A DNA stretch of 64,000 nucleotides from Methylobacterium tardum (GCF_023546765.1 NZ_CP097484.1:2264001-2328000); one strand, 5' to 3'. Shown: positions 46,121-57,681, numbered from the stretch's first letter. Program-made: numbers and translations. The notes: generated by a model from the sequence alone, not told the origin.

Positions 46121-48396
46121 AGCGGGTCGGCCGGCGCGTCGCTCGGGGCGGGGTTGGCGCCTGCCGGATCGTCCTCCGTCGCGGCCATCCCGCCGGAGGC
46201 TTCAACAGGGGAATCCGTCCCGGTCCGCGTAGAGTTCGGTAGGCCAGGCACCGCACGCGCACGCCAGGGTATCGTTCGGTCGTCGGTCCGGGCGCCTTGA
46301 ATCGCGAAGCCATCCGGTCCGGCGCGCAGGGCCACGGCCCCGTGGCTGGCGAGGAAGCGTCGGTCGATGACCAGCGGGCCCGTACAGGTCGGGGGCGCCG
46401 CAAGGCCCGTGATCAGCACGGCGGCTCGGGCGCAATCCTCCGGGAAGGCGCGCTGGTCGCGGACCAGGGCGACCGCCCGGCCGTCCGGCAGGATCGCGGT
46501 GCAGCCGAGCCGGTCGCAGCGCCCGCCCACGGAGGGGCGGCTCCGCGGCTCAGGCGTGCGGTTATCGCCGTCCGCCTTCAGCCATTGTTCCAGGACGAAG
46601 CCGGAGGGATGTCCGAGCGCCGAAAGGCGTCCGTCGGGACCCCGCACCGCGGCGCCTGCGCCCTGCCGGTCGACGTAGAGATCGTAGCGCTCCGGCAAGG
46701 CCGCGAGGCCGAGGCCGAGCAGGAGCGGCGGTAGGGCGAGCCAGCGCAGCCGCGAGACCGGCAGCGTCGCCAGCAGCAGCCCGGCCGTGAGCAGTCCCAG
46801 TGTCCCGGTTCCGAACGCCGGCAGTACCAGCGTTGCCCGCTCGAACCCGGCAATCCATTCGGAGATCGCCAGCATACCGCCGACCGCCTGGCCCATGAGC
46901 CACCAGATTGGCCGGTCGAGGGCGAACGGGTAGGCAAGGATCCCGATCACCGCGGAGGGCATCACCACCAGGGAGACGAGGGGCAGTGTCAGCGCGTTGC
47001 CGATCAGCCCGAACGGCTGGATCGTCTGGAAATGGTAGGTGGCGAAGGGGGCGGTGGCGATCTGCGCCACCAGGGTCGTCGCCAGGGTCCCGGTGACCGC
47101 CGACAGGCCGGTGCCGGCGATCCGCCCGAGCCGTCCCGCCCCGGGGCGCACGAACAGCCGCCCGTCGATCAGCCGCGCGCAGGCGATCAGCCCCGCCACC
47201 GCGCCGAACGACATCTGGAAGCTCGGGCCGAGCAGGCCCTCGGGCTCGCGGGCCAGAGCGATCAGCGCGGCGAGCGCGAGGTTGCGCATCGACAGGGCCG
47301 GCCGGTCCACCAGGATCGCGCCCAGCATGATCAGGGTCATGATCAGCGAGCGCTCGGCCGCGATGTCCCAGCCCGAGAAGGCGCAGTAGGCGGTGACCCC
47401 GATCATCGCGAAGCCGGCCGCGATCTTCTTGATCGGCCAGACCAGCGCGCAATGGGGGATCAGCGCCAGGGCCGCCCGCACCAGCCAGAACACCACGCCG
47501 GCGGCCAGCACCATGTGCAGCCCCGAGATCGAGACCACGTGGTAGATGCCGGCGGCACGCAGCGCGTCGTTGGTCGCCGGGCCGATCAGGCCGCGCTTGC
47601 CCGTCACCAGGGCCGCCGCCACCGCGCCCGCCTGGCCGCCCTCGGCCTGGGCGATCCGCCGGGTGAGCGCATTGCGGGCCTCGTCCAGCATGGCGGCGAG
47701 CCTGAGGCGCAAGGGCGGTGCGACCGACGGCGTCTCGATCCGGATCGCGCCGAGCAGCGAACCCACCGCGCCGATCCCCTGGAAATAGGCGTCCCGGGCG
47801 AAGTCGTAGCCGCCCGGGCGGGCCGATTCGGGCGGCGGCAGCAAGCGCGCGGTGGCGGCGATGACATCTCCAGGGCGCAGGGGCGGCGCCTTGCGGAACG
47901 AGACCCGCACGCGGGTGGGCCGCAGATCCGGCGCGAGGCCCGCGAAGGTCTCGACCCGGACGATCAGCCGGGCTCCGACCTCGCGCTCATCCAGGGCCTC
48001 GATCATCCCGGTGAGCGGCCCGATCGTCGTCCGGGCGAGGATCGGGGCGGCCACCTGCGAGACCCGCCAGGTTGCCGCCGCGAAGCCGAGGAATCCGGCC
48101 GCCACTGCGAGGGCCAGCGCCAGCGCCGCCGGTCGCGCGCCGAGAAACGGGATCGGCGCCGCCGCGAGCGCCGCCCCGGCCAGCGGTGCGGCCAGAACCG
48201 GCGTGCCGTCGACGGCCGCGAAATAGACCAGGATGCCGGTGCCGAAGGCCACCGCCAGCCAGGGGAACAGACGGCGCTGCTCGGCTTCCCGGCGGAGGCC
48301 CCCGGCGATCCAGGCGCCGATCGCCGGCCCGGCCAGGGCGCGCGGGCCCGGCAGCGCCACCGCGCTCCCCGCTGCCCTCGCGCCGATCCGCCGCAT
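46114..48396 (-). CDS. comEC: ComEC/Rec2 family DNA-uptake channel protein
   Basis: 760 residues, integral membrane. N-terminal DUF4131-type part (about 40-200), then the competence domain with [40 protein letters not shown] and [20 protein letters not shown], all typical. The C-terminal roughly 180 residues are a degenerate soluble domain ([40 protein letters not shown]) without a complete metal site. It would pass single-stranded DNA across the inner membrane. Many Rhizobiales carry comEC without known competence. Confidence 0.92.
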   Translation of the reverse strand: MRRIGARAAGSAVALPGPRALAGPAIGAWIAGGLRREAEQRRLFPWLAVAFGTGILVYFAAVDGTPVLAAPLAGAALAAAPIPFLGARPAALALALAVAAGFLGFAAATWRVSQVAAPILARTTIGPLTGMIEALDEREVGARLIVRVETFAGLAPDLRPTRVRVSFRKAPPLRPGDVIAATARLLPPPESARPGGYDFARDAYFQGIGAVGSLLGAIRIETPSVAPPLRLRLAAMLDEARNALTRRIAQAEGGQAGAVAAALVTGKRGLIGPATNDALRAAGIYHVVSISGLHMVLAAGVVFWLVRAALALIPHCALVWPIKKIAAGFAMIGVTAYCAFSGWDIAAERSLIMTLIMLGAILVDRPALSMRNLALAALIALAREPEGLLGPSFQMSFGAVAGLIACARLIDGRLFVRPGAGRLGRIAGTGLSAVTGTLATTLVAQIATAPFATYHFQTIQPFGLIGNALTLPLVSLVVMPSAVIGILAYPFALDRPIWWLMGQAVGGMLAISEWIAGFERATLVLPAFGTGTLGLLTAGLLLATLPVSRLRWLALPPLLLGLGLAALPERYDLYVDRQGAGAAVRGPDGRLSALGHPSGFVLEQWLKADGDNRTPEPRSRPSVGGRCDRLGCTAILPDGRAVALVRDQRAFPEDCARAAVLITGLAAPPTCTGPLVIDRRFLASHGAVALRAGPDGFAIQGARTDDRTIPWRARAVPGLPNSTRTGTDSPVEASGGMAATEDDPAGANPAPSDAPADPLQ

Positions 48397-48569
48397 TGCC
48401 GCCGCCCCGATCCGCGCGACCTGTGCGGACGGTCGAGCGATTCCTCCGACGATTCTTAACGCACTGCCGGCCTCGTGCTACAGCCGGTGCTTCGTGCTAC
48501 GGGCGCCGTGTCGAGCCCTCGCCGCTCTCCGCCTCCGCTCCGCGACCCGCCCCCGAACACACCGGACCG

Positions 48570-49997
48570 ATGTCCTCAGCCGTCGTCACGCGCTTCGCCC
48601 CCTCGCCCACCGGCTACCTCCATATCGGCGGAGCCCGCACGGCGTTGTTCAACTGGCTCTATGCCCGCCACACGGGCGGCACGATGCTGCTGCGCATCGA
48701 GGACACCGATCGCGAACGCTCCACCAAGGGCGCGATCGACGCGATCCTCGACGGACTCACGTGGCTCGGCCTCGACTGGGACGGCGACGTGGTCTTCCAG
48801 TTCGCCCGCGCCGAGCGCCATCGTGCCGTCGCCGAGGAACTGCTGGCGGCCGGCCGCGCCTATCATTGCTACGCCACCGCCGAGGAACTCACGCAGATGC
48901 GCGAGACCGCCCGCGCGGAGGGCCGCGCGCCCCGCTACGACGGCCGCTGGCGCGACCGCGATCCGTCGGAGGCGCCCGCCGGGGTGAAGCCGGTGATCCG
49001 CCTGCGCGCGCCGATCGAAGGCGAGACCGTGGTCGAGGACGCCGTCCAGGGCCGGGTGACCTGGGCCAACAAGGACCTCGGCGATCTCGTCCTGCTGCGC
49101 TCGGACGGGACGCCGACCTACATGCTCGCCGTCGTGGTCGATGACCACGACATGGGCGTCACGCAGATCATCCGCGGCGACGACCACCTCACCAACGCGG
49201 CCCGCCAGAGCCAGATCTTCTCGGCGCTCGGCTGGGACATTCCCCGGATGGCCCATATCCCGCTGATCCACGGGGCCGATGGGGCCAAGCTCTCGAAGCG
49301 CCACGGTGCATTGGGCGTCGAGGCCTACCGCGATCTCGGCTACCTGCCGGCGGCCCTGCGCAACTACCTCGTGCGGCTGGGCTGGAGCCACGGCGACCAG
49401 GAAGTCTTCTCCACGGACGAGATGATCGCGGCCTTCGACCTGGGATCGGTCGGGCGCTCCGCGGCGCGGTTCGATTTCGCCAAGCTCGCCAACCTCAACG
49501 GCCTCTACATCCGCACCAGTGCCGATTCCGACCTCGTGGCGGCGATCGAGACCATCCTGCCGAATGTCGGCGCCGAGCGCGGCCTGTCGGCGCCGCTGCA
49601 GCCCGATCTCAAGGACAAGCTCACCCAGGCCATGCCGGGGCTGAAGGAGCGGGCGAAGACGCTGATCGAGCTCCTCGACAGCGCCTACTATCTGTACGCG
49701 CAGCGCCCCCTGGCGCTGGACGACAAGGCCCGCGCCCTCCTCACCGACGAGGGCCGCGCGCGGCTCGCCGGGGTGCGCCCGGCGCTCGAGGCCCTGCCCG
49801 CGTGGAGCGCGGCGTCGACCGAGGACGCGGTGCGTCAGTACGCCGAGAAGGCCGGCTGCAAGCTCGGGCAGGTCGCCCAGCCCCTGCGCGCGGCGCTCAC
49901 CGGCCGCACCACCTCCCCGCCCCTGTTCGACGTGATGGCGGTGCTCGGTCGGGACGAAACCCTCGCGCGCCTCGGCGATCAGGCGCCGCAGAGCTGA
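48570..49997 (+). CDS. gltX: Glutamyl-tRNA synthetase
   Basis: 475 residues from ATG 48570. It charges tRNA-Glu in the cytoplasm. Class I signatures: [20 protein letters not shown] (HIGH box as HIGG) and [20 protein letters not shown] (KMSKS box as KLSKR). Other conserved regions: [20 protein letters not shown] and [20 protein letters not shown]. It is divergent from comEC and precedes gltA by 388 bases, an arrangement common in the Rhizobiales. Confidence 0.96.
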   Translation: MSSAVVTRFAPSPTGYLHIGGARTALFNWLYARHTGGTMLLRIEDTDRERSTKGAIDAILDGLTWLGLDWDGDVVFQFARAERHRAVAEELLAAGRAYHCYATAEELTQMRETARAEGRAPRYDGRWRDRDPSEAPAGVKPVIRLRAPIEGETVVEDAVQGRVTWANKDLGDLVLLRSDGTPTYMLAVVVDDHDMGVTQIIRGDDHLTNAARQSQIFSALGWDIPRMAHIPLIHGADGAKLSKRHGALGVEAYRDLGYLPAALRNYLVRLGWSHGDQEVFSTDEMIAAFDLGSVGRSAARFDFAKLANLNGLYIRTSADSDLVAAIETILPNVGAERGLSAPLQPDLKDKLTQAMPGLKERAKTLIELLDSAYYLYAQRPLALDDKARALLTDEGRARLAGVRPALEALPAWSAASTEDAVRQYAEKAGCKLGQVAQPLRAALTGRTTSPPLFDVMAVLGRDETLARLGDQAPQS

Positions 49998-50385
49998 GGT
50001 GCGCGGGGAGACGCGCGGTCGCGGGGCGACGACTGCGCCGCAGGGCCCGGAACCGAGAATCAAGCCGCGCCCAGCAGGGTTCGCCTTCGGCACTCCGGAT
50101 GACCGGGCGGCTGTTGCATGCCGTAATCGGCCGCGCCGCCGCGAGCCCGCAGCCCGGTCTCCACGCACGCTCGGGAACCCTGTGCCCCGGCCCGGATTTC
50201 GCTTGGTGGAATTTGCTTGGCGTCGGGGTCCGGTTGTCACCGACCCCGTTGCTGCTGCAGTGCCGTTTGGGTAACCCATGCCTGTGAGCACCCGCAGCAT
50301 AATGCGTGGTGCTCAGGCCCCCGGACCGACTCAGGGGAGCCCGAGGCCGGCATCCGCCACGTCGCCAGAGAAGGGTCCACGATCC
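49998..50385. other. 388-base gap between gltX and gltA
   Basis: No gene seen. It contains the hairpin CGGGGTC/GACCCCG (50224-50249), perhaps the gltX terminator, and should carry the gltA promoter. No tRNA found. Confidence 0.45.
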
Positions 50386-51675
50386 ATGAGCGCACCCAGC
50401 ACCATCACCGTGGACGGCAAGTCGATCGAACTGCCGGTGAAAACCGGCACGATCGGGCCGGACGTGATCGATATCGGCAAGCTCTACGCCCAGACCGGCG
50501 CCTTCACCTTCGATCCGGGCTTCACCTCGACCGCTTCGTGCGAATCGAAGATCACCTACATCGACGGTGACGAGGGCGTGCTGCTCTACCGCGGCTACCC
50601 GATCGAGCAGCTCGCCGAGAAGGGCGACTTCCTCGAGACCTGCTACCTGATGCTGTTCGGCGCCCTGCCGACCGCCGCCCAGCGGGCCGATTTCGAGTAC
50701 CGGGTCACGCGCCACACCATGGTGCACGACCAGATGAACCGGTTCTTCACCGGCTTTCGCCGCGACGCGCACCCGATGGCCGTCATGGTCGCCTCGGTGG
50801 GCGCCCTCTCGGCCTTCTACCACGACTCGACCGACATCACGGACGAGAGCCAGCGGCTGATCGCGTCGATCCGCATGATCGCCAAGATGCCGACGCTCGC
50901 CGCGATGGCCTACAAGTACTCGATCGGCCAGCCGTTCGTGTACCCGAAGAACGACCTCGACTATACGTCGAACTTCCTGCGCATGTGCTATGCAGTGCCG
51001 TGCGAGGAGTACGAGGTGAACCCGGTCTTCGCCCGGGCGCTCGACAAGATCTTCATCCTGCACGCCGACCACGAGCAGAATGCCTCGACCTCGACGGTGC
51101 GGCTCGCGGGCTCGTCCGGCGCCAATCCCTTCGCCTGCATCGCGGCCGGCATCGCCTGCCTGTGGGGCCCGGCCCATGGCGGCGCCAACGAGGCGGCGCT
51201 CAAGATGCTGATGGAGATCGGCACCCCGGAGAACGTCGGGAAGTACGTCGCCAAGGCCAAGGACAAGAACGACCCGTTCCGCCTGATGGGCTTCGGCCAC
51301 CGGGTCTACAAGAACTACGACCCGCGTGCCCGGATCATGCAGAGCACCACCCACCAGGTGCTGAAGGAGCTCGGCAAGACCGACGATCCGCTGCTCCACG
51401 TCGCCATGGAGTTGGAGCAGATCGCCCTCAAGGACGAGTACTTCATCGAGAAGAAGCTCTACCCGAACATCGATTTCTACTCGGGCATCACCCTCAAGGC
51501 GATGGGTTTCCCGACCGACATGTTCACCGTGCTGTTCGCGGTGGCCCGCACGGTCGGCTGGATCGCCCAGTGGGCCGAGATGATCGAGGACCCGTCGCAG
51601 AAGATCGGCCGCCCGCGCCAGCTCTACGTGGGGCCGGCGCAGCGCGACTACGTGGCGGTGGACCAGCGCGGCTGA
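50386..51675 (+). CDS. gltA: Citrate synthase
   Basis: 429 residues from ATG 50386 ([20 protein letters not shown]). It condenses oxaloacetate and acetyl-CoA, the first step of the TCA cycle. Type II citrate synthase features: [20 protein letters not shown], the active-site His regions [15 protein letters not shown] and [13 protein letters not shown], and the catalytic Asp in [14 protein letters not shown]. The ending [20 protein letters not shown] is standard. An in-frame start at 50278 is unlikely because the ATG 50386 matches known N-termini. Confidence 0.97.
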   Translation: MSAPSTITVDGKSIELPVKTGTIGPDVIDIGKLYAQTGAFTFDPGFTSTASCESKITYIDGDEGVLLYRGYPIEQLAEKGDFLETCYLMLFGALPTAAQRADFEYRVTRHTMVHDQMNRFFTGFRRDAHPMAVMVASVGALSAFYHDSTDITDESQRLIASIRMIAKMPTLAAMAYKYSIGQPFVYPKNDLDYTSNFLRMCYAVPCEEYEVNPVFARALDKIFILHADHEQNASTSTVRLAGSSGANPFACIAAGIACLWGPAHGGANEAALKMLMEIGTPENVGKYVAKAKDKNDPFRLMGFGHRVYKNYDPRARIMQSTTHQVLKELGKTDDPLLHVAMELEQIALKDEYFIEKKLYPNIDFYSGITLKAMGFPTDMFTVLFAVARTVGWIAQWAEMIEDPSQKIGRPRQLYVGPAQRDYVAVDQRG

Positions 51676-51683
51676 GGCGGGAC

Positions 51684-52622
51684 CTGTCGCGGGACGCGAC
51701 CAGTGGGGCGGCCGAGAGGCCGCCCTTCGTATTTGCGGAGGCGATCGATCTCCGCCTGCCCTATCGACCGCCCTACGACTGGGCGGCGATCCGCGCGTTC
51801 CTGGCCAAGCGGGCGATCCCGGGCGTCGAGACGACGGATCCTGCGGCTTCCTACGCGCGTACGGTCAGCGTCGCGGGGCGGCACGGGCTCCTGACAGTGG
51901 CGCCCGGCGCGGACAGCCTGCGCGTCACGCTGCGCGGCGTCGAGGCTAGGCACGCCGAGGCCGTCGCGGGGCGCCTGCGCCGGCTGTTCGACTGCGAGGC
52001 GGATCCCGGCGCCATCGCGACCTGCCTCGCCGGCGATCCGGTCCTGGCCCCGCTCGTGGCCGCGCGGCCGGGCTTGCGCCTGCCGGGGGCCTGGGACCCG
52101 TTCGAGACCGGCTGCCGGGCGATCCTCGGCCAGCAGGTGTCGGTGGCGGCCGCGATCGGCCTCGCGGGCAGGCTGGTGGCGGCGTTCGGGACGCCGCTGG
52201 CGGAGCCGATGGACGGCCTGACCCACGTCTTCCCGGCGCCGGCGGATCTGGTCGAGGCGGATATCGCCCTGGCGCTTAACATGCCGCGGGCCCGCGGCAC
52301 GGCGATCCGGGCACTGGCCGCGGCGGCGCTCGCCGACCCGGATCTGTTCGCGCCGGTAGAGTCGCTGGAGGCTGCGGTGCTCCGCTTCACGGCGATCCGC
52401 GGGATCGGTCCCTGGACGGCGCAGTATATCGCCATGCGGGCGCTCAAGCTGCCGGACGCCCTGCCGGTGGGCGATGTCGGGCTGCTGCGGGCGCTCGCGA
52501 CCGCCACCGGGAGGCCGACCGCGGCGGAGCTTCTGGCCCGGGCCGAGGCCTGGCGGCCGTACCGGGCCTACGCGGCGCAGCACCTCTGGGCGGCGGACGA
52601 GGCGGCTGTGAAAGCACAGTAA
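51684..52622 (+). CDS. DNA-3-methyladenine glycosylase II (AlkA-type HhH-GPD), start unresolved
   Basis: About 300 residues of AlkA-like sequence. N-terminal AlkA domain (AIDLRLPYRPPYDWAAIRAF, KRAIPGVETTDP), then the HhH-GPD domain with AILGQQVSVAAAIGLAGRLV, the hairpin TAIRGIGPWTAQYIAMRALK and the catalytic Asp in LPVGDVGLLRAL. It excises alkylated purines. No ATG, GTG or TTG lies in frame between the gltA stop and the domain; only CTG codons do (51684 given here). A GTG at 51703 would be in frame if the following G-run had one more G, which fits the undercalled homopolymers elsewhere in the window. Confidence 0.82.
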   Translation: MSRDATSGAAERPPFVFAEAIDLRLPYRPPYDWAAIRAFLAKRAIPGVETTDPAASYARTVSVAGRHGLLTVAPGADSLRVTLRGVEARHAEAVAGRLRRLFDCEADPGAIATCLAGDPVLAPLVAARPGLRLPGAWDPFETGCRAILGQQVSVAAAIGLAGRLVAAFGTPLAEPMDGLTHVFPAPADLVEADIALALNMPRARGTAIRALAAAALADPDLFAPVESLEAAVLRFTAIRGIGPWTAQYIAMRALKLPDALPVGDVGLLRALATATGRPTAAELLARAEAWRPYRAYAAQHLWAADEAAVKAQ

Positions 52623-52695
52623 AGCGAGTGGCGACAATCGTTCCCCGCACCGTCAAGACGGGTCAATTACGTTGCCGGCCGGGGGCTTGGATTCG

Positions 52696-52944
52696 ATGTC
52701 GGACGTGGACGAGGAAGCGCGCGACAAGCTCGTCGCGAACGAGCGCATCAAGTTCACAGCAACCTATGCCAATGGTCTCGCCGTCGCGATCTTTGCCGTG
52801 GGTGGTTTCGCACCGTTCATCTCGACCGCTCTATCGGACCGTCCGCACTTCGAGCCCGTACTCGTCACGATGGCAGTTTGCTGGATCATGAGTGGCGTCA
52901 TACATCGGGTGGTAAGGCACGCCTTGCGGAACCTTCGCCCATGA
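52696..52944 (+). CDS. Small two-helix membrane protein, unknown
   Basis: 82 residues (MSDVDEEARDKLVANERIKF...). Two hydrophobic helices (NGLAVAIFAVGGFAPFISTA and PVLVTMAVCWIMSGVIH) and a basic tail (HRVVRHALRNLRP). Its stop overlaps the start of a 31-residue membrane peptide (ATGA). No family recognised. Lower GC content than its neighbours. Confidence 0.6.
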   Translation: MSDVDEEARDKLVANERIKFTATYANGLAVAIFAVGGFAPFISTALSDRPHFEPVLVTMAVCWIMSGVIHRVVRHALRNLRP

Positions 52945-53036
52945 CGACAGCTCAGTTTCTCCTCCTGCTCGCTGTCCCGATCGGTGGCGGCATCCTGGCT
53001 CTTGGTGCGCTCTGGCTCGATCAGCGTTCGCACTGA
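52941..53036 (+). CDS. Tiny membrane peptide (31 aa) coupled to the upstream gene
   Basis: MTTAQFLLLLAVPIGGGILA, then LGALWLDQRSH: one hydrophobic helix with a short polar tail. Its ATG overlaps the stop of the 82-residue membrane protein by four bases, so translation is probably coupled. The pair could be a two-part membrane complex or a toxin-like module; there is no evidence for either beyond structure. Confidence 0.5.
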   Translation: MTTAQFLLLLAVPIGGGILALGALWLDQRSH

Positions 53037-53059
53037 GACAGGGTTTGTCCCGCCCGCGC

Positions 53060-53173
53060 CCTCGTCCTGAGGTGCCGGAGCGTAGCGGAGGCCTTGGAGG
53101 AGGCCTCCAGCCGGCCGCGCGATCCCTGAAGTCCTCCTTCGAGGCCCGCTGACGCGGGCACCTCAGGATAAGG
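53060..53173. repeat. Palindromic intergenic repeat (family A, copy 2)
   Basis: A 114-base element with ends CCTCGTCCTGAGGTGC and GCACCTCAGGATAAGG, complementary but for two bases, and an inner pair around GAGGCCTCC. Same size and core words as the element at 14449-14560. It lies between convergent genes. Confidence 0.72.
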
Positions 53174-53209
53174 CGGTGGGTTGGAAGTCCGTCCCTTCCT
53201 AACCCCGCC

Positions 53210-55456
53210 TCACCGCCCGAACCGCTCGAATTTCGGGAAGCTGCGCGCCATCATCAGCCCGACCTCGGCCCGGTGGCCGAGCCACTTCTCCAGCACCGAC
53301 ACGTTGGCGAGCCGGCCTTCGGCTGAGCCGTCCTGCCAGGGCAGACCGTCCGCCAGCTTGAACACGTGCGCGTCCAAGAGCCCGCCGCTGCGGCAGCGCT
53401 GGAGCCGGACGCCCTTGCCGCGGGCGAGTTCGGCCACCTCGGAGATCGGGAAGATCAAGAGCAGCTTCTCGGTGTTGACCACCGCCACGTGGTCGCCGTC
53501 GGCCGGCACCAGCACGGCCGCGGTGGCGTCGCCGTCGAGGCCGAGCACGCTCTTGCCCTTGCGGGTGTTGGCCACCAGCGCGTCGGCGGGCGCCACGAAG
53601 CCGCGCCCGTCAGAACCCGCGATCAGCAGCTTGGTCTCCGGCCGGTAGGGCAGCGCCGCCACGATCTCGGTGCCGTCGCCGAGGTCGGCCATCAGCCGCA
53701 CCGGGTCGCCGAAACCGCGACCGCCCGGCAGCTTCGAGGCCTCCAGCGTGAACACCTTGCCGTTGGTGGCGAGCAGCAGGATCTTCTGCGTGGTCTCGGT
53801 CGGGAAGGCGATCTTCAGGGTGTCGTCGCCCTTGAACGCCACCCCGGACAGGTCCGCCACGTGGCCCTTGAGCGCCCGGATCCAGCCCTTGGTGGAGACG
53901 ATCACGGTGATCGGCTCGCGCTCGACCAGCGCCGCGGTGAAGTCGATGCCGCCGACATCCGGCGGGCTCGCCAGCGTCGTGCGGCGCTTGCCGAGCTTCG
54001 TCTCGGGCCCGAAGGTCTTCTTCACGGCGCGGATCTGCGCCTGGATCGCCTTCCACTGCGCCGGCTCGGAGGCGAGCAGCGCGTCGATCTCGGCCTTCTC
54101 GGCGGTCAGCGCGTCGAACTCGCGCTTCAGCTCCATCTCCTCGAGCTTGCGCAGGGAGCGCAGGCGGGTGTCGAGGATGGCGTTGGCCTGGATCTCGGTC
54201 AGCTCGAACCGGGCCATAAGGGCGGCCTTCGGCTCGTCCTCCTCACGGATGATGCGGATCACCTCGCCGAGGTCGAGGTAGACGATGAGCAGGCCGCCGA
54301 GGATCTCCAGGCGCCGGTCGATTTGGCCCAGGCGGTAGCGCGAGCGGCGCTGCAGGACCACGCGGCGGTGGTCGACCCACTCGCGCAGGCACTCGGCGAG
54401 CCCGATCACCTTCGGCACGAGGCCGCCGACCAGGACGTTGAGGTTGAGGGGGATCCGCGCCTCCAGCTCGGTGAGCCGGAACAGCGATTCCATCAGGATG
54501 ACCGGGTCGACCGTCCGCGAGCGCGGCTCCAGCACCACGCGCACGTCCTCGGCCGACTCGTCGCGCACGTCGGCGAGCAGCGGCAGCTTCTTCTCCTGGA
54601 GAAGCTCGGCCATCTTCTCGATCAGCCGGCCTTTCGGGATGCCGTACGGAATCTCGGTGACGACGATGTTCCAGGTGCCGCGGCCGAGATCCTCCTTGGC
54701 CCAGCGGGCGCGGACCCGGAAGGCGCCGCGGCCGGTCCGGTAGGCCTCGGCGATCGACTCGGCCGAGTCGACCAGGATGCCGCCGGTGGGAAAGTCCGGC
54801 CCCTGGACGAACTTCGCGAGCTGCCCCGACGTCGCCTCGGGGTGGTTGATCAGGTAGAGCGCCGCGTCGCACAGCTCGGCGGCGTTGTGCGGCGGGATCG
54901 AGGTCGCCATGCCGACCGCGATGCCCTGGCTGCCATTGGCCAAGAGGTTCGGGAAGGCCGCCGGCAGAACGATCGGCTCCTCCTTCTCGCCGTTGTACGA
55001 CGGGCGGAAATCGACCGTGTCCTCGCCGATCCCGTCGAGGAGCAGGCGGGCGACCTCGGTGAGCCGCGCTTCGGTGTAGCGGTAGGCGGCGGGCCCATCG
55101 CCGTCGATGTTGCCGAAATTGCCCTGGCCGTCGACCAGCGGGTAGCGCTGGGCGAAGTCCTGGGAGAGCCGCACCAGCGCGTCGTAGATCGCCTGGTCGC
55201 CGTGCGGATGGAAATCGCCCATCACGTCGCCGACGATCTTGGCGCATTTTTTGTGCGCGGTGGTCGGGTCGAGGCGCAGCAGCCGCATGCCGTACAGGAT
55301 GCGCCGGTGCACGGGTTTCAGCCCGTCGCGGGCATCCGGCAGGGCGCGGTGCATGATCGTGGAGAGCGCGTAGGCGAGGTAGCGCTCCTCCAGCGCGGAT
55401 TTCAGCTCGACGCTCTCGATCCCGTCGCCGGACGGCGGCTCGAAGGGCTGGCCCAT
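53210..55456 (-). CDS. parC: DNA topoisomerase IV subunit A
   Basis: 748 residues. It unlinks daughter chromosomes together with ParE. Motifs: [24 protein letters not shown] start ([20 protein letters not shown]), [19 protein letters not shown] (quinolone region), catalytic Tyr in [15 protein letters not shown], and a C-terminal beta-pinwheel (about 490-740). It lacks the GyrA box of gyrase and has ParC length. parE is not in the window. A perfect 41-base inverted repeat lies just upstream. Confidence 0.95.
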   Translation of the reverse strand: MGQPFEPPSGDGIESVELKSALEERYLAYALSTIMHRALPDARDGLKPVHRRILYGMRLLRLDPTTAHKKCAKIVGDVMGDFHPHGDQAIYDALVRLSQDFAQRYPLVDGQGNFGNIDGDGPAAYRYTEARLTEVARLLLDGIGEDTVDFRPSYNGEKEEPIVLPAAFPNLLANGSQGIAVGMATSIPPHNAAELCDAALYLINHPEATSGQLAKFVQGPDFPTGGILVDSAESIAEAYRTGRGAFRVRARWAKEDLGRGTWNIVVTEIPYGIPKGRLIEKMAELLQEKKLPLLADVRDESAEDVRVVLEPRSRTVDPVILMESLFRLTELEARIPLNLNVLVGGLVPKVIGLAECLREWVDHRRVVLQRRSRYRLGQIDRRLEILGGLLIVYLDLGEVIRIIREEDEPKAALMARFELTEIQANAILDTRLRSLRKLEEMELKREFDALTAEKAEIDALLASEPAQWKAIQAQIRAVKKTFGPETKLGKRRTTLASPPDVGGIDFTAALVEREPITVIVSTKGWIRALKGHVADLSGVAFKGDDTLKIAFPTETTQKILLLATNGKVFTLEASKLPGGRGFGDPVRLMADLGDGTEIVAALPYRPETKLLIAGSDGRGFVAPADALVANTRKGKSVLGLDGDATAAVLVPADGDHVAVVNTEKLLLIFPISEVAELARGKGVRLQRCRSGGLLDAHVFKLADGLPWQDGSAEGRLANVSVLEKWLGHRAEVGLMMARSFPKFERFGR

Positions 55457-55513
55457 GACGGCTCCTGTCTCAGGGCGGGGCCGCCGAACGGCCGCGCCAC
55501 CTCATGCAGCAAT

Positions 55514-55644
55514 CCGTCATTCCGGGGCGCGGGAGGCGAGCCCGGAATCCAGACCCGCCTGCCCTGCCGGAGGAGACGGACGATCCTGCCGGGCCGCGTG
55601 CGCGTCTGGATTCCGGGCTCGCCTCCCGCGCCCCGGAATGACGG
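55514..55644. repeat. MITE-like element with perfect 41-bp inverted arms (family B, copy 1)
   Basis: Left arm 55514-55554 begins CCGTCATTCCGGGGCGCGGG; right arm 55604-55644 is its exact reverse complement over all 41 bases. They enclose 49 bases. It lies between divergently read parC and the end of recO. A related but diverged element is at 60054-60197. Confidence 0.85.
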
Positions 55645-55706
55645 GTTTGTTTGTCTCGGGTCGAGCGGCGCTCAAGCCCGGACGTATTTAGAACAGAACG
55701 CGAACA

Positions 55707-56426
55707 TTACTCGGCCTCGCGGCCGAGCGCAACGAATCGCGCCCGCTCCTCGGGCGGCCCGAGGCCGCGGGGCCCCCAGACGTGCCGGTCGAGGAAGTAC
55801 CCCGTCAAGGTAAACCCTTGTGCAACGCCGTCCGGACCCGGGGACCCGCCCGCGTGCAGGAAGGTCGGGAGCGCCAGCAGGCGGTCCCGGTAGGGCTCGC
55901 CCGCCGAGGCGCTGACCGCCCGGCCGCTCTTCGGCGAGACATAGGCCAGGGCATCGTTGCCACCGGTGGCCGCGCAGGCGGTCAGGTCAAGGCCGAAGCC
56001 GAGTTCCGACAGGATCGCCAGCTCGAAGCGTACCATCAGGGGCGGGGCGATCGCCGGGTCGTCCAGATGCTCCACGAGGATCCCGGCCGCCTCGTAGAGC
56101 GCCGGATGCGGGTCGCGCTCGGGGAGGAGCCGCAGCAGGGCCGCCATGTGGTTCATGCCGTAGAGGGCGAGGCTCGACCCGATCAGCCGGGAGAGCTGCG
56201 ACTCGAGGGGTTCCACCGCGTAGGAGCCGAGGCCGTCGCCGAGGCGTGCCCGCCACGTCAGGCGCACCCGGTTGCCGGGCTGCAGCACCGGCTGCATCCG
56301 GCGCGAGCGGCCGCCATGCACGAGGCCGAGATGGCGCCCATGGGACTCGGTCATCGCCTCCAGGATGACGCCGGTCTCCCCGTGCCGGCGCAGGCCGAGC
56401 ACCAGGGCGTCGTCGGTCCATTGCAT
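55707..56426 (-). CDS. recO: DNA repair protein RecO
   Basis: 239 residues from ATG 56426 ([20 protein letters not shown]). RecO works with RecR and RecF to load RecA on gapped DNA. N-terminal OB-fold ([20 protein letters not shown], then [20 protein letters not shown]), a helical middle ([17 protein letters not shown]) and the C-terminal [20 protein letters not shown] with the zinc-finger remnant. An in-frame extension to 57008 runs antisense to other genes and is not real. Confidence 0.94.
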   Translation of the reverse strand: MQWTDDALVLGLRRHGETGVILEAMTESHGRHLGLVHGGRSRRMQPVLQPGNRVRLTWRARLGDGLGSYAVEPLESQLSRLIGSSLALYGMNHMAALLRLLPERDPHPALYEAAGILVEHLDDPAIAPPLMVRFELAILSELGFGLDLTACAATGGNDALAYVSPKSGRAVSASAGEPYRDRLLALPTFLHAGGSPGPDGVAQGFTLTGYFLDRHVWGPRGLGPPEERARFVALGREAE

Positions 56427-56567
56427 CGAGCGTCGCGTCGCGGAGTGAGAGGGGTGCGGCGCGCCGGACGCGTACCGCTTGGTCTCTTCCATATAGGAAG
56501 CCGCGGCGTCCGGCGCTGCCCGCCCGCTCTCCAGCCTCGGGCAGCCTTGGCCCGCTAGCGATGAGCG

Positions 56568-56966
56568 ATGCCCCGTCTCGCCCTCGCCGGTCTCCTTGCC
56601 CTCGTCGCCGTCGGTGCCGAGGCCGCGCCGCGGGCACCGAAGCTCGCGGCGGAGGCTGCGCCGTCCCCGGCCCTCCTCCAGCGGATCGCCGCCCTGGCGC
56701 TGAAGCAGGTCGAGTTCGGTTCGATCTCGCTGCTGCCGGTGCGGTTCGAGGGCAGCCGGATCGCCGGGCCGATCGAGGATGGCGGCCGGGTGATCTACTG
56801 CGTGTCGGGCCGGATGTACGGCCGGACCTTCGGCAAGCCCGAGCGCCCGAAGGTGGCGTTGCGCTACGCGAGCGACCGGCTCACGGTGCTCGATGATGAC
56901 GAGGTCTGCACGGGTCACCGCACCCGCCCCTTCCCGGAGCTCGACGCGCTGGGCAACAAGCCCTGA
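56568..56966 (+). CDS. Secreted protein of unknown function
   Basis: 132 residues with a signal peptide ([18 protein letters not shown]). The mature part has [20 protein letters not shown] and [20 protein letters not shown], two cysteines that may pair. No family recognised. It precedes chaC by 19 bases on the same strand, possibly one transcript. Confidence 0.65.
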   Translation: MPRLALAGLLALVAVGAEAAPRAPKLAAEAAPSPALLQRIAALALKQVEFGSISLLPVRFEGSRIAGPIEDGGRVIYCVSGRMYGRTFGKPERPKVALRYASDRLTVLDDDEVCTGHRTRPFPELDALGNKP

Positions 56967-56985
56967 GGCCGCCGCGTTGAGGGCC

Positions 56986-57681
56986 ATGCCCTCCGCGCCC
57001 GCCCGCACCCTCGACCTCAGCCTCGACCTGATCGCCCGCGCCCATTCCGTCCCGATCCCGGACGACCCGAGCGCCCTCGAAGTTCTCTCGGATGCGGAGC
57101 TGCGCCCGGGGCTCGATGCGATCGTCGCCGGGCGCGAGGGCAGCGACCTGTGGGTCTTCGCCTACGGCTCGCTGATGTGGAACCCGGAATTTCCAGTGGC
57201 CGAGCGCCGGATCGGGACGGTGCGCGGCTTCCACCGCCGGTTCTGCCTGCTCCAGCGCCGGTTCCGCGGCACGCCGGAGCGGCCGGGCTTCGTCCTGGCC
57301 CTGGACCGCGGCGGCCTGTGCCGGGGTGTGGCCTTCCGCCTGCCCGGCATGGAGATCCGCGAGGCGCTGATGCCGGTCTGGCGGCGGGAGATGCGCGGCC
57401 GGGGCTACGTCGCCCGCTGGCTGCCGGTCGCCACCGAGGCCGGAACCGTCTCGGCCCTGACCTTCCTGGCCAACCGCGCCAGCGACCGCTACGCCGGCCG
57501 CCTGTCGGACGCCGAGATCGCCGAGAAGATCGCCGCCGCCTGCGGGCATAAGGGGCCGAGCGCCGAATACCTGTTCCGGACCGTCGAGGCCTGCGAGCGC
57601 CTCGGCATCCGCGACCGGCATCTCTGGAGCCTTCAGGCCCTGGTGGCCGCGCGGCTCAGGGCCTGCGCACCGGCGGCGTGA
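56986..57681 (+). CDS. chaC: Glutathione-specific gamma-glutamylcyclotransferase, ChaC-like
   Basis: 231 residues. It cleaves glutathione to 5-oxoproline and Cys-Gly. The substrate loop is [20 protein letters not shown] (YGSLMW signature), followed by [20 protein letters not shown] and [16 protein letters not shown], and a C-terminal region [23 protein letters not shown] 56986 is chosen; the extension to 56893 overlaps the preceding gene. In methylotrophs glutathione turnover matters for formaldehyde stress, but no direct link is shown here. Confidence 0.9.
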   Translation: MPSAPARTLDLSLDLIARAHSVPIPDDPSALEVLSDAELRPGLDAIVAGREGSDLWVFAYGSLMWNPEFPVAERRIGTVRGFHRRFCLLQRRFRGTPERPGFVLALDRGGLCRGVAFRLPGMEIREALMPVWRREMRGRGYVARWLPVATEAGTVSALTFLANRASDRYAGRLSDAEIAEKIAAACGHKGPSAEYLFRTVEACERLGIRDRHLWSLQALVAARLRACAPAA

